Shown: positions 1 to 9,203, counted from the first letter of the stretch. The stretch: 64,000 nt of DNA from Actinacidiphila epipremni (GCF_012034175.1 NZ_JAATEJ010000028.1:1-64000); one strand, 5' to 3'. Program-made: numbers and translations. The notes: generated by a model not told the origin, from the sequence alone.

Positions 1-3
1 AGG

Positions 4-924
4 TCAGTCGGCGAGCATGCCGGCCCGCAGCCGGGCGATGGTGCGGCTCAGCAGCCGGGAGACGTGCATCTGCGAGCAGCCCAGCCGCTCGCCGATCTCC
101 GCCTGCGTCAGCTCCTCGCCGAACCGCAGCTGCAGCAGCAGCCTGCTGCGCTCGGGCAGTTGCTCCAGCAGCGGGGCCAGCGCGTGGAAGTCCTCGAAGA
201 GGTCCATCGCCCGGTCGCGCTCGCCGAAGGTCTCGCTGAGGGTGCGGCCCTCGCCGTCGGCCGAGCTGTCGCCGTCGCTGTAGGGGGTGTCGATGGAGCC
301 GGCGGTGTAGCCGTTGGCGGCCACCAGGCCCTCCATGACCTCCTGCTGCGGCAGGCCCAGGTGCTCGGCGAGCTCGGCGACCGTCGGATCGCGGTCCAGC
401 CGCAGCGACAGCGTCTCCTTGGCCTTGCTCAGCTCCACCCGCAGCTCCTGGAGCCGGCGCGGCACGTGCACCGCCCAGGTGGTGTCGCGGAAGAAGCGCT
501 TCATCTCGCCCACGATGTAGGGCACCGCGAAGGTGGTGAACTCCGTCTCGCGCGACAGGTCGAAGCGGTCGATCGCCTTGATCAGCCCGATGGTGCCGAC
601 CTGCACGATCTCCTCGTGGTCGGTGGCCGGGCGGTTGCGGTAGCGGCCGGCCGCGAAGTGCACCAGCGACAGGTTCATCTCGATCAGCGTGTTGCGCGCG
701 TAGCTGTAGGCCGCAGTGCCTTCCTCCAGTTCCCGGAGGCGGTCGAAGAACAGCTTCGACAGGGCCCGCGCGTCCTGCGGGGCCACCGCGGCGGCGTCGT
801 CGATCAGCGGCAGCCCGCCGGTGGCCGCGTCGGCCCCGCGCGGCCACCGTGCCTCCTGCGGCCACTGCGTGTGCGCCGCCGCCGACTTGTCCGTGTCTTG
901 CGACTGCTCAAGCATTGCGGTCAC
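4..924 (-). CDS. SigB/SigF-type RNA polymerase sigma factor
   Basis: This 306-residue protein is an alternative sigma-70 factor of the SigB/SigF/SigG group, which in actinomycetes directs stress and differentiation genes and is normally controlled by anti-sigma/anti-anti-sigma partners. Region 2 spans about residues 78-147, region 3 about 152-230 and region 4 about 250-300, with the region 4 helix-turn-helix near 272-292 (LTQAEIGERLGCSQ). The GTG at 924 is preferred because GTGAGG lies 7 nt upstream; an in-frame ATG follows three codons later. No anti-sigma gene is adjacent, although two SpoIIE-domain proteins lie at 15.7-20.2 kb. Which sigma paralogue this is cannot be decided from sequence alone. 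Confidence 0.93.
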   Translation of the reverse strand: MTAMLEQSQDTDKSAAAHTQWPQEARWPRGADAATGGLPLIDDAAAVAPQDARALSKLFFDRLRELEEGTAAYSYARNTLIEMNLSLVHFAAGRYRNRPATDHEEIVQVGTIGLIKAIDRFDLSRETEFTTFAVPYIVGEMKRFFRDTTWAVHVPRRLQELRVELSKAKETLSLRLDRDPTVAELAEHLGLPQQEVMEGLVAANGYTAGSIDTPYSDGDSSADGEGRTLSETFGERDRAMDLFEDFHALAPLLEQLPERSRLLLQLRFGEELTQAEIGERLGCSQMHVSRLLSRTIARLRAGMLAD

Positions 925-1044
925 GTCATCGCCTCACTCGTACGACTGGTGGGCTACCGCCTTCCCCGCCGTCCCGGGAGTATTCCCTTTTTCTTTTCCG
1001 GTGCCCCACAGGCCACTTGGGGCGACTGCGGTTCCCGCTCCGCC

Positions 1045-2028
1045 TCACTCCGGCTTGGGGTCGGCCAACCGCTCCGGGAGCCAGCGCAGTTGCGCGGCCT
1101 GCTGGTGCGGGCCGCCGCCCTCGTGGCCGTTGAAGTCGTAGACCTCGATGTGCTTGTCCTGGTGGGCGTAGGCGTTGAAGGCCGCGAACACCGTGGAGGG
1201 CGGGCACGTCTGGTCCTCCAGCGCGGTGGAGAACAGCGCCGGCGCCCGGCCGCGGGCGGCGAAGTGCACCCCGTCGAAGTAGGCGAGGGTGTCCAGCACC
1301 TTGTCCTTGCGGTCGCGGTGCACCGACAGATAGCGGCCCACCTCGCGGTAGGGCAGGACGTCGGTGAGGGTGATCGCCCGCGGGAAGTCGCACAGGAACG
1401 GCACGTCCGGCGCGATCGCCGCGAGGTCGGGCACCAGGCCGCCGACCGCGAGGGCGATGCCGCCGCCCTGGCTTATGCCGGCCGCGACCGTACGGGAGGC
1501 GTCGGCCAGCGGGTGCGAGCGGGCCGCCTCCACCGCGCGCACGGCGTCGGTGAACACCCGGCGGTAGTAGAAGTCGTAGGGGTCCTCGATGCCGCGGGTC
1601 AGGAAGCCGGGGGTGGACGGGCTGCTGCCCACCGGGTCCTCGGTGTCGCCGGCCGACCAGCCGCCGCCCTGGCCGCGGGTGTCCATCACGAAATGGGCGT
1701 AGCCGGCCGACGCCCACAGCAGATGGGTGTGCGGCAGGCCGCGCCCGCCGCCGTACCCGACGAACTCCACGACCAGCGGCAGCGGTTCGCTCGTCCCGGC
1801 GGGCAGCGTGAACCAGCCCTTGACGGGGTGGCCGCCGAAGCCGGCGAAGGTCACGTCGTAGGTGTCCAGCGTCGTCAGGCCGGTATCCACCGGGAGGAAG
1901 GAGGCGCCCAGGTCGTAGCGCCGGGCCTGGCCGAGGGTGTCCGTCCAGAACTGGTCGAAGTCCGCGGGCGCCACCGAACTGCTGCGCCGCTCCCGGAGCT
2001 TGTCGAGCGGCAGGTCGAACAGGGCCAT
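1045..2028 (-). CDS. Acetylxylan esterase (cephalosporin-C deacetylase family)
   Basis: This 327-residue alpha/beta hydrolase matches the acetylxylan esterase/cephalosporin-C deacetylase (AXE1, CE7) family, which removes acetyl groups from xylo-oligosaccharides. The family size (about 320) fits. The nucleophile is Ser186 in GISQGGG, the likely acid is Asp272 in LEDQTCPPS and the base is His302 in NGHEGGG. The RGQGGG element at 118-123 is also characteristic. No signal peptide is visible, so it should act in the cytoplasm on imported oligosaccharides. A near-palindromic LacI-like site lies about 75 bp upstream, suggesting sugar-responsive control. Confidence 0.93.
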   Translation of the reverse strand: MALFDLPLDKLRERRSSSVAPADFDQFWTDTLGQARRYDLGASFLPVDTGLTTLDTYDVTFAGFGGHPVKGWFTLPAGTSEPLPLVVEFVGYGGGRGLPHTHLLWASAGYAHFVMDTRGQGGGWSAGDTEDPVGSSPSTPGFLTRGIEDPYDFYYRRVFTDAVRAVEAARSHPLADASRTVAAGISQGGGIALAVGGLVPDLAAIAPDVPFLCDFPRAITLTDVLPYREVGRYLSVHRDRKDKVLDTLAYFDGVHFAARGRAPALFSTALEDQTCPPSTVFAAFNAYAHQDKHIEVYDFNGHEGGGPHQQAAQLRWLPERLADPKPE

Positions 2029-2102
2029 GGGACGTCCTTCTGGCTGGGCGGCGGTCGATCACCCACACCGTACGTCCTGCCGGGCCCGTGCAGAAGACCA
2101 TG

Positions 2103-2116
2103 CTTAACCGGTTGAG
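2103..2116. promoter_or_regulatory. Putative LacI-type operator upstream of acetylxylan esterase
   Basis: CTTAACCGGTTGAG is an inverted repeat with one mismatched pair around a central CCGG, typical in size and symmetry for a LacI-family operator. It lies 75 bp before the esterase start. A weaker element, GGGAAAGCGCTTGAG, sits further upstream at 2233-2247. The cognate regulator is not identifiable. Confidence 0.45.
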
Positions 2117-2301
2117 TCAAGGGTGGGAGGAGTCTTGCGGGCAAAGGGCGGCCGGACCGGTTCGCCGTCGTGGTCCGCCGGAGGGTCCGGCCGCCGTCCG
2201 TCCGGCGACATGCCGGACATGTGAAGGGTGCAGGGAAAGCGCTTGAGTCGGGCCGGCGGTGCGCCGGAGGGTCGTGGTGGAGGGGATCGCGGCGACCTCG
2301 G

Positions 2302-2394
2302 TCAGCGCTTGCCGTCGCCGCTGCCGGCGGGCCGGCCGCCGCCCGGGTCGGTCGTGCAGCCGCCCTTGCGGCAGTTCACGTCGGGGCAGGACAT
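2302..2394 (-). CDS. 30-residue Cys-containing peptide coupled to the GNAT gene
   Basis: A 30-codon reading frame begins 5 nt after the GNAT stop codon. It has a convincing ribosome binding site (AAGAGGTGA) that overlaps the end of the GNAT gene. The peptide starts MSCPDVNCRKGGCTTDPGG, with Cys at 3, 8 and 13 and a Gly/Pro/Arg/Lys-rich tail. Regular five-residue Cys spacing and tight coupling favour a real product. It could be a small metal- or thiol-related peptide or a peptide modified by the neighbouring acetyltransferase, but no family is recognised. No signal peptide or membrane segment is present. The function is unknown. Confidence 0.5.
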   Translation of the reverse strand: MSCPDVNCRKGGCTTDPGGGRPAGSGDGKR

Positions 2395-2399
2395 GGTGG

Positions 2400-2963
2400 T
2401 CACCTCTTCTCTGCGAGGTCGTCGGGCACACAGTCGAACAGCAGCTTGTCGACCCGCCTGCCGTGCCACAAGGCCGCGTTGCGCAGCCGCCCGGCGGCAC
2501 GGAATCCCGCCTTCAGGTAAGCGCTGACCGCGGGCGTGTGGGGCGCGGGCACCTCCAGCCACACCGAACTGAGCGACGCGATGGCGAACGCCCACTCCAG
2601 GGTCAGTGCGGTGGCCTCGGCCGCATAGCCCCGGCCGCGCTGCTCCGGGGCGATCACCAGGGTGAACTCCGCGTTGTTGACGGACTGGTCCACGCTGAGC
2701 GCGGCCGTGCCGACCGGCGTCGCGCTCACCGTGTGGATCACTTCGAAGAGCTGGTAATGAGCCGACGTATGGGCGGAGCGGAAGCGGGCCCGGAAGACCT
2801 CCCAGGACACCGGCCAGCGGGCGCCAAAACCGACGACGGTCGCCGGGTCGGTCTCCCATCGGTGGTATTCCTGCATCATCTCTTCCCTCGCCAGGGCCAA
2901 CGCCAACCTGCTGCCGGCGCGCAGCGGAACGGGTGCGGTCGTCGGGGGGATGTCGGTGGTCAC
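2400..2963 (-). CDS. GNAT-family N-acetyltransferase (RimJ/RimL-like)
   Basis: The 187-residue product has the GCN5-related acetyltransferase fold. The acetyl-CoA pyrophosphate loop QRGRGYA is at residues 108-114, and the C-terminal AxxxYLKAGF motif (near 147-157) is typical of the RimJ/RimL subgroup. These enzymes transfer acetyl groups from acetyl-CoA to amines, often protein N-termini or small molecules. The acceptor cannot be predicted. The gene is followed after 5 nt by a 30-residue Cys-containing peptide gene, which may be co-translated. It is divergent from glgA across a 434-bp region. Confidence 0.9.
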   Translation of the reverse strand: MTTDIPPTTAPVPLRAGSRLALALAREEMMQEYHRWETDPATVVGFGARWPVSWEVFRARFRSAHTSAHYQLFEVIHTVSATPVGTAALSVDQSVNNAEFTLVIAPEQRGRGYAAEATALTLEWAFAIASLSSVWLEVPAPHTPAVSAYLKAGFRAAGRLRNAALWHGRRVDKLLFDCVPDDLAEKR

Positions 2964-3397
2964 TTTCTGTCTCTCCTACGTGTGCCCGGGCTGCGGCCGT
3001 TGCAGCCGTCCATAAAGCGTCAATCCCGAAGGGCCCCCGGCGGGCCGGATCCGCGGAATTGCACGCCTGTACGGGCCGGGTGTGCTTAGGCACGCGGCCA
3101 CCGCCGGTCGCACAGCGCGACCGGCGGTCGCGGCCGGTGAGGCCGGGCGGCCCCAGCAGTCGCTCCGATGGGCTGACGCACCATCAGACATCGGAGCGGG
3201 GCCCTCCGCTGGAGAACCGGTTCACAAGCGGACCCCGTCCGGGGCGTGCCGAAGGTGGCCGAAACCGATACCGGCCAGACAGCTCGCCCGGGGGCGGTAG
3301 CCGGAGCCGGATCGGGGGAAAGGACTCAGGCACGGAAGGCGCGAACGCCGGGTGGTCCCGGCACGGGCCGGGAAGTGTCGAGGACGGGAGAGCACCG
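2964..3397. other. 434-bp divergent intergenic region and glgA leader with two hairpins
   Basis: No convincing gene is present here. The stretch contains a perfect 11-bp hairpin (arms 3101-3111 and 3117-3127, loop ACAGC). A second 10-bp inverted repeat (arms 3161-3170 and 3189-3198) encloses an 18-nt loop. The decamer palindrome GAACCGGTTC is at 3214-3223. The two hairpins lie on the glgA side and could form a structured 5' leader or an attenuator. Short open frames here lack ribosome binding sites and family resemblance. Confidence 0.5.
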
Positions 3398-4573
3398 GTG
3401 AAGGTCGGGCTGCTGACCCGCGAGTATCCGCCGCAGGTCTACGGCGGTGCCGGGGTGCATGTGGAGTTCCTAGCCAGGCAGTTGCGCACGCTGGTCGACG
3501 TCGAGGTGCACTGCTGGGGCGAGGCGGCCGAGGCGGACGCCGACGCCGGGGTGGTCCGGCACCGCGCCGCCGTGTCGCTGGACGGCGCCAACGACGCGCT
3601 GCGCACCTTCTCCGTCGACCTGGCGATGGCCGCCGCCCTCCAGGGCCGCGACCTGCTGCACTCCCACACCTGGTACGCCAACCTCGCCGGGCACCTCGGC
3701 AAGCTGCTGTACGGCGTCCCGCACGTGCTCACCGCCCACTCCCTCGAACCGCTGCGGCCCTGGAAGGCCGAGCAGCTCGGCGGCGGGTACGCGCTGTCGT
3801 CCTGGGCCGAGCGCACCGCGATGGAGTCCGCCGACGCCGTCGTCGCGGTCTCCGACGGCATGCGCCGCGACATCCTCGGCTGCTACCCGGCGCTCGACCC
3901 CGCGCGGGTCCACGTCATACGCAACGGCATCGACACCGACGCCTACCGCCCCGACGAGCGCACCGACGTGCTGCGCCGGATCGGCGTGGACCCCGACCGG
4001 CCGTATGTGCTGTTCGTCGGCCGCATCACCCGGCAGAAGGGCGTACCGCACCTGCTGCGCGCCGCCCGCCGGCTGGACCCGGCGGTGCAGCTCGTGCTGT
4101 GCGCGGGAGCGCCCGACACACCCGCGCTCGACCGGGAGTTCCGCGCGCTGTTCGACGAGCTGAACGCGGTGCGCGACGGGGTGCACTGGATCCCGGCGAT
4201 GCTGCCGCGGCCGGCGGTGGTGCAACTGCTCAGCCACGCCACCGTCTTCGCCTGCCCCTCGGTCTACGAGCCGCTGGGCATCGTCAACCTGGAGGCGATG
4301 GCCTGCGGCACCGCCGTGGTCGCCTCCGCGGTCGGCGGCATCCCCGAGGTCGTCGAGCACGGCGGCACGGGGCTGCTGGTGCCCTACGACGAGGAAAACC
4401 CCGAGGCGTTCGAGGCCGGGCTCGCCGACGCGCTCGGCGAGCTGGTCGCCGACCCGGCGCGGGCGGCGGCGCTCGGCGCGGCGGGACGGGAGCGGGCGGT
4501 GCGCGAGTTCGGCTGGGACACGGTGGCGCGGCGCACCGCTGCGCTCTACGAGCAGGTGCTGGCCGCGGTGTGA
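3398..4573 (+). CDS. glgA: Glycogen synthase / maltose-1-phosphate synthase (GT4)
   Basis: The 391-residue protein is a GT4 glycosyltransferase of the actinobacterial GlgA type. It has the N-terminal Gly-rich loop (EYPPQVYGGAGVH) and the E-x7-E motif (YEPLGIVNLEAM) in the C-terminal domain. Actinobacterial homologues of this size were first called glycogen synthase, but the mycobacterial enzyme acts as GlgM, making maltose-1-phosphate from ADP-glucose and glucose-1-phosphate for the GlgE pathway. That role is plausible here. The GTG at 3398 is chosen because it begins the conserved core. The adjacent glgC provides ADP-glucose and is co-directional after 78 bp. Confidence 0.92.
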   Translation: MKVGLLTREYPPQVYGGAGVHVEFLARQLRTLVDVEVHCWGEAAEADADAGVVRHRAAVSLDGANDALRTFSVDLAMAAALQGRDLLHSHTWYANLAGHLGKLLYGVPHVLTAHSLEPLRPWKAEQLGGGYALSSWAERTAMESADAVVAVSDGMRRDILGCYPALDPARVHVIRNGIDTDAYRPDERTDVLRRIGVDPDRPYVLFVGRITRQKGVPHLLRAARRLDPAVQLVLCAGAPDTPALDREFRALFDELNAVRDGVHWIPAMLPRPAVVQLLSHATVFACPSVYEPLGIVNLEAMACGTAVVASAVGGIPEVVEHGGTGLLVPYDEENPEAFEAGLADALGELVADPARAAALGAAGRERAVREFGWDTVARRTAALYEQVLAAV

Positions 4574-4651
4574 GCGGCGGCGGGCCCGGCGGGGCGTACC
4601 GGCGGGGCGGGACAGACGGGCAGGGCGGGACACGACCCAAGGGGGACGTCG

Positions 4652-5869
4652 ATGCGCGGTAATCCTTCGGTGCTGGGGATAGTGCTGGCCGGCGGCGCCG
4701 GGAAGCGGCTGATGCCGCTGACCGCCGACCGGGCCAAGCCGGCGGTGACCTTCGGCGGCACGTACCGCCTGGTGGACTTCGTGCTGTCCAACCTGGTCAA
4801 CGCCGGGATGATGCGGATCTGCGTGCTCACGCAGTACAAGTCGCACTCGCTGGACCGGCATGTGACCACCACCTGGCGGATGTCGAGCCTGCTGGGCAAC
4901 TACGTCACGCCGGTGCCCGCGCAGCAGCGGCTCGGCCCGCGCTGGTATCTGGGCAGCGCCGACGCGATCCTGCAGTCGCTCAACCTCGTGCACGACGAGC
5001 AGCCCGACTACATCGCGGTCTTCGGCGCCGACCACGTCTACCGCATGGACCCGCGGCAGATGCTGGAGCAGCACATCGAGCACGGCGCGGGCGTCACCGT
5101 GGCCGGCATCAAGGTGCCGCGCACCGACGCGTCCGGCTTCGGGGTCATCACGCCCGCCGCCGACGGCGTCACCGTGGAGCGCTTCCTGGAGAAGCCCGCC
5201 GACCCGCCGGGGCTGCCGGGCGACCCGGGGCATGTCTTCGCCTCGATGGGCAACTACCTGTTCACCACCAAGACCCTCATCGACGCCCTCTACGAGGACG
5301 CCGAGGACCCGCAGTCCGTGCACGACATGGGCGGCAGCATCCTGCCCCGGCTGACCGCCGCGGGTGTCGCGCAGGTCTACGACTTCGACACCAACCACGT
5401 GCCCGGCGAGACCGCCCGCGACCACGGCTACTGGCGCGATGTCGGCACCCTGGACGCCTACTACGACGCCCACATGGACCTGATCTCCGACCAGCCCGCC
5501 TTCACCCTGGACAACCGCCGCTGGCCCATCTACACCCACCCCGGCCAGCTGGCGCCCGCCAAGATCGCCGCCGGCGGCATCGTGGGGGAGTCGGTCATCA
5601 GCCCCGGCTGCGTCATCCGCGGCCAGGTCACCCGCTCGGTGCTCTCACTCGGCGTGGTGGTGGATCCGGGCGCGGTCGTCCAGGGCTCGGTGCTGCACGA
5701 CGCGGTACGGATCGGGCGCGGCGCGATCGTGCGCGGGGCGGTGCTGGACAAGAACGTGGACGTGCCGCCCGGCGCCACCATCGGCGTGAACCCCGACCGC
5801 GACCGCGAGCTCTACACGGTGTCCGCGGGCGGGGTCATCGCGCTCGGCAAGGGGCAGCGGGTGGGCTGA
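4652..5869 (+). CDS. glgC: Glucose-1-phosphate adenylyltransferase
   Basis: The 405-residue enzyme converts glucose-1-phosphate and ATP to ADP-glucose, the committed donor for glycogen and maltose-1-phosphate synthesis. The nucleotide-binding signature [13 protein letters not shown] near residues 10-22 and the following RAKPAV are diagnostic. Further family motifs are [12 protein letters not shown], the GSADAI element and [10 protein letters not shown]. The C-terminal third holds the left-handed beta-helix repeats typical of the family. Length matches the usual 400-430 residues. It follows glgA in the same direction, so both may share a transcript. A stem-loop overlaps its stop codon. Confidence 0.96.
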   Translation: MRGNPSVLGIVLAGGAGKRLMPLTADRAKPAVTFGGTYRLVDFVLSNLVNAGMMRICVLTQYKSHSLDRHVTTTWRMSSLLGNYVTPVPAQQRLGPRWYLGSADAILQSLNLVHDEQPDYIAVFGADHVYRMDPRQMLEQHIEHGAGVTVAGIKVPRTDASGFGVITPAADGVTVERFLEKPADPPGLPGDPGHVFASMGNYLFTTKTLIDALYEDAEDPQSVHDMGGSILPRLTAAGVAQVYDFDTNHVPGETARDHGYWRDVGTLDAYYDAHMDLISDQPAFTLDNRRWPIYTHPGQLAPAKIAAGGIVGESVISPGCVIRGQVTRSVLSLGVVVDPGAVVQGSVLHDAVRIGRGAIVRGAVLDKNVDVPPGATIGVNPDRDRELYTVSAGGVIALGKGQRVG

Positions 5870-5892
5870 GGGCGCGCCGCGCACGCCCTCAG
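5866..5892. terminator. Stem-loop terminator after glgC
   Basis: CTGAGGGCG and CGCCCTCAG form a perfect 9-bp stem with a 9-nt loop, starting at the glgC stop codon. It lies between the convergent glgC and GH92 genes, so it may serve both strands. There is no clear U-tract, as is usual in this genome type. Confidence 0.6.
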
Positions 5893-5929
5893 CCCTTTCA
5901 GCCCTCGCAGCCGGCTCGGCTCGCGGTGA

Positions 5930-8900
5930 TCAGCTCACCGTCCACTGCTGGTTGGCGCCGCCGTTGCACGTCCACACGTCCAGCTGCGTGCCGTTGGCGG
6001 TGTTGGAACCGGGGACGTCCAGGCACTTGTTGGCCGCGGCGTTGACCAACTGCTTGCCGCTGACCGTCCACTTCTGGGCGTTGCTGCCGTTGCAGTCCCA
6101 CAGCTGCACCAAAGTGCCGTCGGCCGTGCCGGAGCTGGCGTCGTCCAGGCACTTGCCGAGCGCCTTCACCGTTCCGTCGCCGCCGACGGTCCAGGACTGC
6201 GCGTCGGTGCCGTTGCAGTCGTAGAGCTGGACGTGGGTGCCGTTGGCGGTGCCGGAGTTGGCGACGTCCACGCACTTGCCGGCGAGCCCGGTGATCGCGT
6301 GCGGGGTCGCGCCCCCGCCGCCGGACTGCGCGTACACCTCCAGTTCGTAGATACGGGCCGCGGTGTCGCCGCCGCTGTTGGTGGGCGCGGAGATCGCCAG
6401 CCGTACGTAGCGCGCCTGCCGCGGGGCGACGGAGTGGTAGGTGCGGCTGGAGCGCGAGCCGGTGACGTTGGCCGCGAGCGACCAGGTGCTGTTGTCGGTG
6501 CTGGTCAGGATCTGGAAGGCGGAGGTGTTCCACGCGGTGTTCTCGCCGCCGAGACCGGCGTGCGCGACCACGAAGGAGCCCACCGTCTGCACCGACCCCA
6601 GGTCCACCGTCAGGGTGGGGTTGGCGTCCTTGGAGCACCATTTGCTGTTGTTCTTGAGCGAGTTGTCGACCGCCTTGTCGCCGGACTCCGCGCTCGCGCA
6701 CGGCGTGGAGGCGGTGACCGCCTTGCCCTGCGCCAGGTCGGTGCCCAGCGCCGGCGCCGCCGGTACCGGGGTCGCGCCGTCCTGGAAGGAGGGCGGCACG
6801 TCACCCGCGCCGGTGCCCCAGGTCGCGCTCGGGGCGGCGCCCATGGTGTAGTCGAGCGTGGCGCCGCCGGCGACGTCCGGGTAGCGCAGCCAACTGTGCG
6901 TGGTGGCCGTGCCGTTGACCTTCAGGCCCTGCACATAGCCGCCGCTGCCCGAGGAGTTGACGGTGATGTCGCCGCCGGGCCGCTTGAGCACCACCGACGG
7001 GAACTGCGGGCCGTTGACGGCGAGGGTGTCCGCGCCGGGCGTCACCGGGTACATCCCGAGCGCCGCCCACACGTACCACGCCGAGGTCGCCCCCAGGTCG
7101 TCGTTGCCGGGCAGGCCGCCGGCGCCGGTGGTGAAGGACTCCGTCATGACCTTGCGCACCGCGTCCGCCGCGCCCGCCGGGTCGCGCGCGAAGTCGTACG
7201 CCCACGGCACGCCGTGCTCGGGCTCGTTGCCGATGTAGTAGTACGGCAGGCTCTGCCCGGCGTTGACCTGCGTGAAGTGGTGGTCCAGCCGCTGGGCGGC
7301 GGCCTTCGGGCCGCCCATGTAGTTGATCAGGTCCGCGTAGTCGTACGGGACCATCCAGGTGTACTGCGCCGCGTTGCCCTCGGTGAAGTTGCTCTGGCTC
7401 GCCGGGTCCAGCGGCCACGACCAGCTGCCGTCGGCGTTGCGCGGCTGCACGTACCCCGACTCGGTGCTGAAGGTGTTGCGCCACCACTGGGCCCGCGTCA
7501 TGTGGGTGGTGTAACTGCCGGTGTTGCCGAGCGCCTTGGCGAACTGGGCGACCGCGAAGTCCGAGGCGCTGTATTCGAGCGAGTCCGACGGGGCGGTCAG
7601 GTAGTGCTGGCTGGTGTACGGGCCCTGGTTGCCGCGGATCGGCGAGCCCTGCGCCGTACCGCCGTTGGAGGCCTTCTCCATCAGCGACAGCGCGGCGGCG
7701 GTGTCGAAGTCCCGCGCCCCGAAGGCGTACATGCTGCTGACGACGATCGGGCCGGGGTCGCCGGTCATCACGAAGTCCTCGTTGGTCTGCTGCGACCACT
7801 TGGGCAGCAGACCGCCCTGCTGGCCGTCCAGCACCATCGACTTGGCGATGTCGGACGCCTCGGTGGGGGCGATCAGCGCCACCAGCGCGGCCCAGGAGCG
7901 GTAGATGTCCCAGCCGGAGTAGTTCTGGTACACCGGGCGGGCCGAGTTGTGCACCGCGCCGTCAAAGCCCCGGTAGTCGCCGTTGACGTCGCTGGAGATG
8001 TTGGGGCTCTGGAAGACGTGGTAGAGCGAGGTGTAGAACTTCTTCAGGTTCTCCGTCGAGCCGCCGGTCACCTGCGCCCGGCCGAGCATCGCGTTCCAGG
8101 CGGCGGCGGTCGCGCTGCGGGTGCCGTCGAAGTCCCAGCCGTTGTTCTCCGCGGTGAGGTTGGCCTGGGCGCCCGCGACGCTGACGTAGCTCAGGCCGAT
8201 CTTGGCCTGCACGGTCTGGCTGCCGGTGGTGTTGAAGGTGACGTACGCGCCGGTGTTGGTGCCGGACGTCGCCGTGGAGCCGGCCGAGACCGTACCGCCG
8301 CTCCAGGTGCCGAAGGCGCTCGGGGCGCGGTCGAAGCGGATGTCGAAGTAGATCTGGTAGGTCTTCGACGAGCCGCAGAAGCCGCCCGCGGTGACGCTGC
8401 CGGTGACCTCCGAGCCGCTGATCTTCACCGAGCCGCTGCGGTTGCCGGTCGCGCTGCGCCCGGTGTTGATCAGCAGGCTCGCGGCCGTCGTCGACGGGTA
8501 CGTCAGCCGCGCCATGCCGGTGCGGGTGGTGGCGGTCAGCTCCACGCCGGTGGAGTACTTGTCCAGCCGGTTCTTGTAGTAGCCGGGCGAGCCCGACTCG
8601 TTGGCCTTGGTGTACGCCGACGCGTAGCCGGTCCAGTTGCTGCCGGGGGAGGTGCCCAGCGAGCCGGTGACCGGCAGCAGCGGCAGGTCCTCGTTGTTCG
8701 GGCAGCCGGCGCCGTCGAAGTGGGTGAGGCTGAAGTCCTCGATGCTGCCGTCGGAGTAGCGGTAGCCGGACGGCGACGCGGTCGGGGTGTCGGGGCTGAA
8801 CTGCACCCCGCCGAAGGGCGCCACGGCCCCCGGGTAGGTGCTGCCGCCGGCGCCGCCGCCGACCGGGTTGGGGGCGTTGCTGTCGTCGGAGCCCACGAAC

Positions 8901-9043
8901 GGGTCGACGTACTGCGTGTAGTCGGTGGCGGCCTGGGCGGCGGGGGCCGCGGTGAGGCCGCCGATGCCGAGCGCGGCCAGTAACAGGGCGCCGACGGCGC
9001 CGGCGGTTCTGCTGCGGAGCACGGGAGGGAGCACGACGACCAC
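5930..9043 (-). CDS. Secreted GH92 alpha-mannosidase with CBM32 and ricin-B lectin domains
   Basis: This exported enzyme of about 1037 residues should release terminal alpha-linked mannose from glycans (GH92, calcium-dependent exo-mannosidases). A signal peptide covers about residues 1-39 (hydrophobic core then AAQA). The GH92 region spans about 40-750 and includes the conserved GNEPEHGVPW element near 604-613. A discoidin/F5-8 type C (CBM32) domain follows at about 767-905. A three-repeat ricin B/CBM13 lectin domain follows at about 912-1037, each repeat ending in a QxW motif. The annotated GTG at 9043 lies inside the AGAAGG Shine-Dalgarno, so the GTG at 9034 is a better spaced start. It diverges from a sugar ABC operon, and both share operator-like sequences. 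Confidence 0.95.
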   Translation of the reverse strand: MVVVLPPVLRSRTAGAVGALLLAALGIGGLTAAPAAQAATDYTQYVDPFVGSDDSNAPNPVGGGAGGSTYPGAVAPFGGVQFSPDTPTASPSGYRYSDGSIEDFSLTHFDGAGCPNNEDLPLLPVTGSLGTSPGSNWTGYASAYTKANESGSPGYYKNRLDKYSTGVELTATTRTGMARLTYPSTTAASLLINTGRSATGNRSGSVKISGSEVTGSVTAGGFCGSSKTYQIYFDIRFDRAPSAFGTWSGGTVSAGSTATSGTNTGAYVTFNTTGSQTVQAKIGLSYVSVAGAQANLTAENNGWDFDGTRSATAAAWNAMLGRAQVTGGSTENLKKFYTSLYHVFQSPNISSDVNGDYRGFDGAVHNSARPVYQNYSGWDIYRSWAALVALIAPTEASDIAKSMVLDGQQGGLLPKWSQQTNEDFVMTGDPGPIVVSSMYAFGARDFDTAAALSLMEKASNGGTAQGSPIRGNQGPYTSQHYLTAPSDSLEYSASDFAVAQFAKALGNTGSYTTHMTRAQWWRNTFSTESGYVQPRNADGSWSWPLDPASQSNFTEGNAAQYTWMVPYDYADLINYMGGPKAAAQRLDHHFTQVNAGQSLPYYYIGNEPEHGVPWAYDFARDPAGAADAVRKVMTESFTTGAGGLPGNDDLGATSAWYVWAALGMYPVTPGADTLAVNGPQFPSVVLKRPGGDITVNSSGSGGYVQGLKVNGTATTHSWLRYPDVAGGATLDYTMGAAPSATWGTGAGDVPPSFQDGATPVPAAPALGTDLAQGKAVTASTPCASAESGDKAVDNSLKNNSKWCSKDANPTLTVDLGSVQTVGSFVVAHAGLGGENTAWNTSAFQILTSTDNSTWSLAANVTGSRSSRTYHSVAPRQARYVRLAISAPTNSGGDTAARIYELEVYAQSGGGGATPHAITGLAGKCVDVANSGTANGTHVQLYDCNGTDAQSWTVGGDGTVKALGKCLDDASSGTADGTLVQLWDCNGSNAQKWTVSGKQLVNAAANKCLDVPGSNTANGTQLDVWTCNGGANQQWTVS

Positions 9044-9203
9044 CTTCTCGTGGCGGCGGCCGGCCGCGGGATGACGCGCGGTCGCCCGCCTCGGGCACTG
9101 GGGGGATGGCTCTGCGGGACGCAGGCGGTGAGCGGGACGGTGCGGACGGGGGCGAACGCGGGAGCGAGTGCTGCCGGTTCACCCCGGCTCGGCGGGTGGG
9201 GCG

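Noticed and set aside
3082-3300. A 72-codon frame in the glgA upstream region
   Set aside because: No ribosome binding site, Arg/Ala-biased composition and overlap with two hairpins.
5935-6310. Repetitive DNA at the GH92 3' end as a repeat array or CRISPR
   Set aside because: The periodicity is the three ricin-B lectin repeats of the protein; there are no uniform repeats and spacers.
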